Shown here piece after piece: positions 61,899 to 64,000 of a DNA stretch of 64,000 nucleotides. Each line of letters starts with the position of its first letter. The first letter of the stretch is position 1. Both the position numbers and the translations under genes were made by a program. Source of the DNA: Methylibium sp035476815 (GTDB lineage: Bacteria > Pseudomonadota > Gammaproteobacteria > Burkholderiales > Burkholderiaceae_C); assembly GCA_035476815.1 (NCBI GenBank), contig DATILD010000034.1, positions 62,001 to 126,000 of the forward strand. The letters are read 5' to 3'. The notes beneath the pieces were generated by a model. That model was not told the origin of the DNA. It saw only the letters and a list, made by a program, of their open reading frames with translations, and searched no databases.

Positions 61899-62766
61899 AG
61901 GTTGCACGGTTCGACGCCCGCTCACACGCGGCCAACAGTTCGCAGACAACCGCGGCGTGGTCTTTAAGCTCTGCTTGGTTGATGCGCATCTTCATGAGTG
62001 ATCCGCGTGGGCCGGCAAAGACACCGGCTTCTGACAGCTTGGCTACCCATGAGGCGCGTTCCTCTCCTTCGAGGCGCAAGTCAAAGAAGCAGTGTGACTC
62101 CTTCTTTCGCGGATAAGCCCAGACGAAGTTCGTTCCCACTGTTCCGATGGCGATATGGCCTTGGTTATAGGTAACTCGAGGCTGTGGTCGATCGTTCGGC
62201 ATAAGTGCAAGAAGTGCATCTACAGTGCCGATGGAACCCTTGCTTGCTTTCGTATCCCAGAATGCCCGATCTCGTTGTTCGTCGGCCGACTCGTCTTCTG
62301 GAGTATTGAGATCTACTACGTCTAACACCTTCGTGAAGGTCAAGACGAACTGGTCTGCGAACTTCACTGCACTCATCTGAACCGCGACGAGTGGTACGGC
62401 GCGATTCAGGAGCGCAATGACGTTGAAGAACCTATTAGTGATGTCTTCCGCAACGATTACGGCGCGATGCTCTGAATCCGGATTGCGTGATCGCTCGACG
62501 TCCCAATACTCGATCGTACGGATGATGTGGCTTTCATCGAGTGTTCCGAGCATCACTTCAACGGTGTACCGAGTCCCCTCTACCGGGTCGACGAGCAACA
62601 AATCGAGTTTGCCGCGGGTGACCTGCTTCTTTTCCCGGCGTACTAAGATTAAGTCCCCCAGCCCGAGGATCGAGGGGTCAAGGGCGATCTGCTCCTGTAG
62701 CCAGCGCTCTTCGAGCCCAAGTTGTTTGAGCGTCGATCTCTCGGATTTAACGAAGTTGTACGGCAT
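61897..62766 (-). CDS. Unrecognised protein with a PD-(D/E)XK nuclease-like core
   Basis: A 289-residue soluble protein, starting MPYNFVKSERSTLKQLGLEE. The segment GKLDLLLVDPVEGTRY, then TVEVMLGTLDESHIIRTIEY, matches the strand-Asp-hairpin-Glu-x-x pattern of PD-(D/E)XK nucleases, with Asp in KLDLLLVD and Glu in TVEVM, but a Met stands where Lys is usual. The downstream VIVAEDITNRFFNVIALLNR resembles the core strand of NucS/DUF-type nucleases. The remainder (VNAL... GTNFVWAYPRKKESHCFFDL) is not recognised. GC is visibly lower than in neighbours and the codon choice less biased, so it was probably acquired. Its function, perhaps DNA defence or repair, is an inference. Confidence 0.6.
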   Translation of the reverse strand: MPYNFVKSERSTLKQLGLEERWLQEQIALDPSILGLGDLILVRREKKQVTRGKLDLLLVDPVEGTRYTVEVMLGTLDESHIIRTIEYWDVERSRNPDSEHRAVIVAEDITNRFFNVIALLNRAVPLVAVQMSAVKFADQFVLTFTKVLDVVDLNTPEDESADEQRDRAFWDTKASKGSIGTVDALLALMPNDRPQPRVTYNQGHIAIGTVGTNFVWAYPRKKESHCFFDLRLEGEERASWVAKLSEAGVFAGPRGSLMKMRINQAELKDHAAVVCELLAACERASNRAT

Positions 62767-62818
62767 AGCGATGGACTGGAGTTGGTGTTGTGCAGTCTAG
62801 ACAAGATGGCTTGATTCT

Positions 62819-62901
62819 TTGAGGTGGCCCGTCTCTCCGACTACCGTGGATTGCGCACCGAGGTGTGCCAAGCCGTGGAGGGGCGCCTCGAAGGGTTGGG
62901 C
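62819..62901 (-). repeat. Degenerate attC-like inverted repeat after the 275-residue gene
   Basis: Directly after the stop codon (62903-62905) the minus strand reads GCCCAAC (62901-62895), fitting the attC R'' box RYYYAAC. It is followed by CCTTCGAGGCGCCCC and, about 50 bases later, by GGGCCACCTCAAAG; these arms pair with two mismatches and one extra base. No GTTRRRY box follows (AATCAAGC instead), so the site would be incomplete. Confidence 0.3.
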
Positions 62902-62902
62902 G

Positions 62903-63730
62903 TCAGTAGCGCAGCTTCTGCCATTTGGCAACTTGAAACCGCCGCATGTACGGCTTGCTCCGCACAAGGTTCATGAGCGCCCAATAGCTCTCCTGGCCAA
63001 ACCGCGATGTGACTCCCGGAGGATAGGTGTACCTATAGATTGGGGGATCGCCGCCTTCCCACACGATGCTGCGTGAGAACTCGGGCCCAAGGTAGTCGTG
63101 TATGCCCCAGCGTAGCTCATTCAGGTACGCAGCGAGCGTGCTTGAGTGGTAGTTGAGGACGTGATCATGGAACCACTCGTAGAAGTCATCGAGCGCAAGT
63201 AATGCGACGTCCAGTTCCACTGGCACGCCCTGCTTGCCCAGGAGGCGTTGCAAATCCTCAGCCACCCCAACTGCTCGGAGAAAGTTATGCTTCGACAGGT
63301 CGCCCGTCATCTTGATGTACTGAACTCGCGCCACGCGGAGCGGTGTCTGCACCTGGATCGATGGGAACCAGACATCGACTGTGATTTCCGCTTCGAGCCA
63401 GCTAGCGAAGTCCGCTGTCGCAGCGCGGAGAGGGGCGACCGAATCATCGACGGAGAAGCTCGGCGATGCTGAAATCTGCCGAAGTGCACCGAGATAGGAA
63501 CTCTGTTGAACTGGTACCCTCTTGTCCGTGCGTGAGAGGAAGTCGACCAGCGCAATGTTGAAGAGCTGTTGGTGGGTGGAAGTCTCGAAGAGGATCGAAG
63601 ACTCTGGATCAGTACCATGCAATGACATGAGCGCAAAGTTGACCATCGAGTCAATCGCGTCAAGCGTCGCCTTGAGGAACACAACCTCCTCTTCAGCGGC
63701 CGTGAGTGTGAACGCCATAGCTTTTTCCAC
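62903..63730 (-). CDS. Unrecognised protein in attC-like flanked segment
   Basis: A 275-residue (or 271, if MAFTLTAAE at 63718 is the start) soluble protein with no signal peptide. It is mostly helical, for example LKATLDAIDSMVNFALMSLH and DLQRLLGKQGVPVELDVALLA, ending YMRRFQVAKWQKLRY with a basic tail. A mix of aromatic residues (DDFYEWFHDHVLNYHSS) is notable. No family was recognised. Lower GC than the FDH region. It is bounded by CTGACGCCYAAC motifs in opposite directions at 62895-62906 and 63751-63762. Any role is unknown. Confidence 0.6.
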   Translation of the reverse strand: MEKAMAFTLTAAEEEVVFLKATLDAIDSMVNFALMSLHGTDPESSILFETSTHQQLFNIALVDFLSRTDKRVPVQQSSYLGALRQISASPSFSVDDSVAPLRAATADFASWLEAEITVDVWFPSIQVQTPLRVARVQYIKMTGDLSKHNFLRAVGVAEDLQRLLGKQGVPVELDVALLALDDFYEWFHDHVLNYHSSTLAAYLNELRWGIHDYLGPEFSRSIVWEGGDPPIYRYTYPPGVTSRFGQESYWALMNLVRSKPYMRRFQVAKWQKLRY

Positions 63731-63755
63731 GCGGCGACTTGGCGTCTCTTCTGAC

Positions 63756-63840
63756 GCCTAACGAAAAGCGTTTATCTGACGCCGCGGCGATGCTGGACGA
63801 AGTCACGGCAGTGCATGGCGTCAGATAAATCTTGTTGAAC
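63756..63840. other. attC-like site (candidate integron cassette recombination site)
   Basis: GCCTAAC (63756-63762, RYYYAAC) and GTTGAAC (63834-63840, GTTRRRY) bracket a perfect 13-bp inverted repeat, TTTATCTGACGCC (63771-63783) and GGCGTCAGATAAA (63817-63829), separated by 33 bases. Outside this stem the AAG and CTT ends also pair, leaving one unpaired extra base in the left arm, as in attC extrahelical bases. Total length is 85 bases, within the attC range. On the minus strand the outer box reads GTTAGGC, the commonest attC R' form, so orientation is unclear. From 63841 to the right edge nothing else was recognised. Confidence 0.5.
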
Positions 63841-64000
63841 TGAACCGCCGGGATGGCGGGGGACTTGGGCAGTGTAAGTTTCAGCCGACGCTGACGGCAA
63901 TGGTGGCCGCTGCGAGGTGGGCGTGGCGATCGGTGCGGCAACGCGCAGGATTGGTTCATGCGAACCGCAGATGCTGCGATGTCGGGATTGGGCGCACGCC

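Noticed and set aside
62767..62902. A complete second attC site
   Set aside because: One R'' box and a partly paired stem exist, but no R' box is found, so it is reported only as a degenerate candidate.

Overview
The window is a piece of a very GC-rich betaproteobacterial chromosome. Gene content and order point to Burkholderiales, most likely the Rubrivivax/Leptothrix/Methylibium group: argD-argF followed by a DUF3579 gene, rpsT and murJ; pcnB-folK-deoxynucleoside kinase; DUF3460; the kynBUA operon; and a DUF3305/DUF3306/ferredoxin/TorD formate dehydrogenase accessory cluster. The genus is an inference. Coding density is very high, many neighbours share ATGA stop/start overlaps, and no gene-free stretch exceeds 300 bases. 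No rRNA, tRNA, CRISPR array or IS element was seen.

Layout. 1-8.6 kb: the end of a receiver-domain protein, then rsuA, a retropepsin-like protease, yajQ, murB, pterin dehydratase, a zinc-ribbon membrane protein, an M48 protease, argG, a shortened YdeI-like protein and a secreted subtilase. 8.8-11.6 kb: kynB-kynU-kynA for tryptophan breakdown. 11.7-13.9 kb: a kinase-universal stress protein fusion coupled to a phosphoesterase. 13.9-16.1 kb: argD-argF. 16.2-25.8 kb: DUF3579, rpsT, murJ, a SirB1-like protein, a PerM-type permease, hda, a HAD phosphatase, pcnB, a folK-acetyltransferase fusion, a DUF486 protein and a deoxynucleoside kinase. 25.9-27.6 kb: a DUF47-Pit phosphate transport pair behind a candidate Pho box. 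27.6-36.8 kb: small enzymes, a two-component system, an orphan ParA, a kefF-kefC potassium efflux pair joined by a tandem repeat, and a diguanylate cyclase. 36.9-43.1 kb: a crotonase, an ECF42-like sigma factor with two YCII and two VOC proteins, and a secreted oligopeptidase. 43.3-50.1 kb: panB-panC, scpA, DUF3460, a CYTH-CHAD protein and a phosphotransferase-kinase fusion. 50.2-56.7 kb: an acyl-CoA synthetase-GNAT fusion, a SulP transporter and metG. 56.9-61.8 kb: mrp and the formate dehydrogenase accessory genes.

From about 61.8 kb composition changes abruptly. Two unrecognised minus-strand genes of visibly lower GC follow torD, where formate dehydrogenase structural genes would be expected. 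One has a PD-(D/E)XK-like core. The other lies between two attC-like inverted repeats, one of them good and one degenerate, so this may be the edge of an integron cassette array or another island. No integrase is in the window.

Other non-coding structure includes a triplicated 40-bp terminator-like unit beside rpsT, an 87-bp in-frame repeat between kefF and kefC, a family of GC-rich intergenic repeats (two copies flank panB), and a 27-bp inverted copy of the end of panC.
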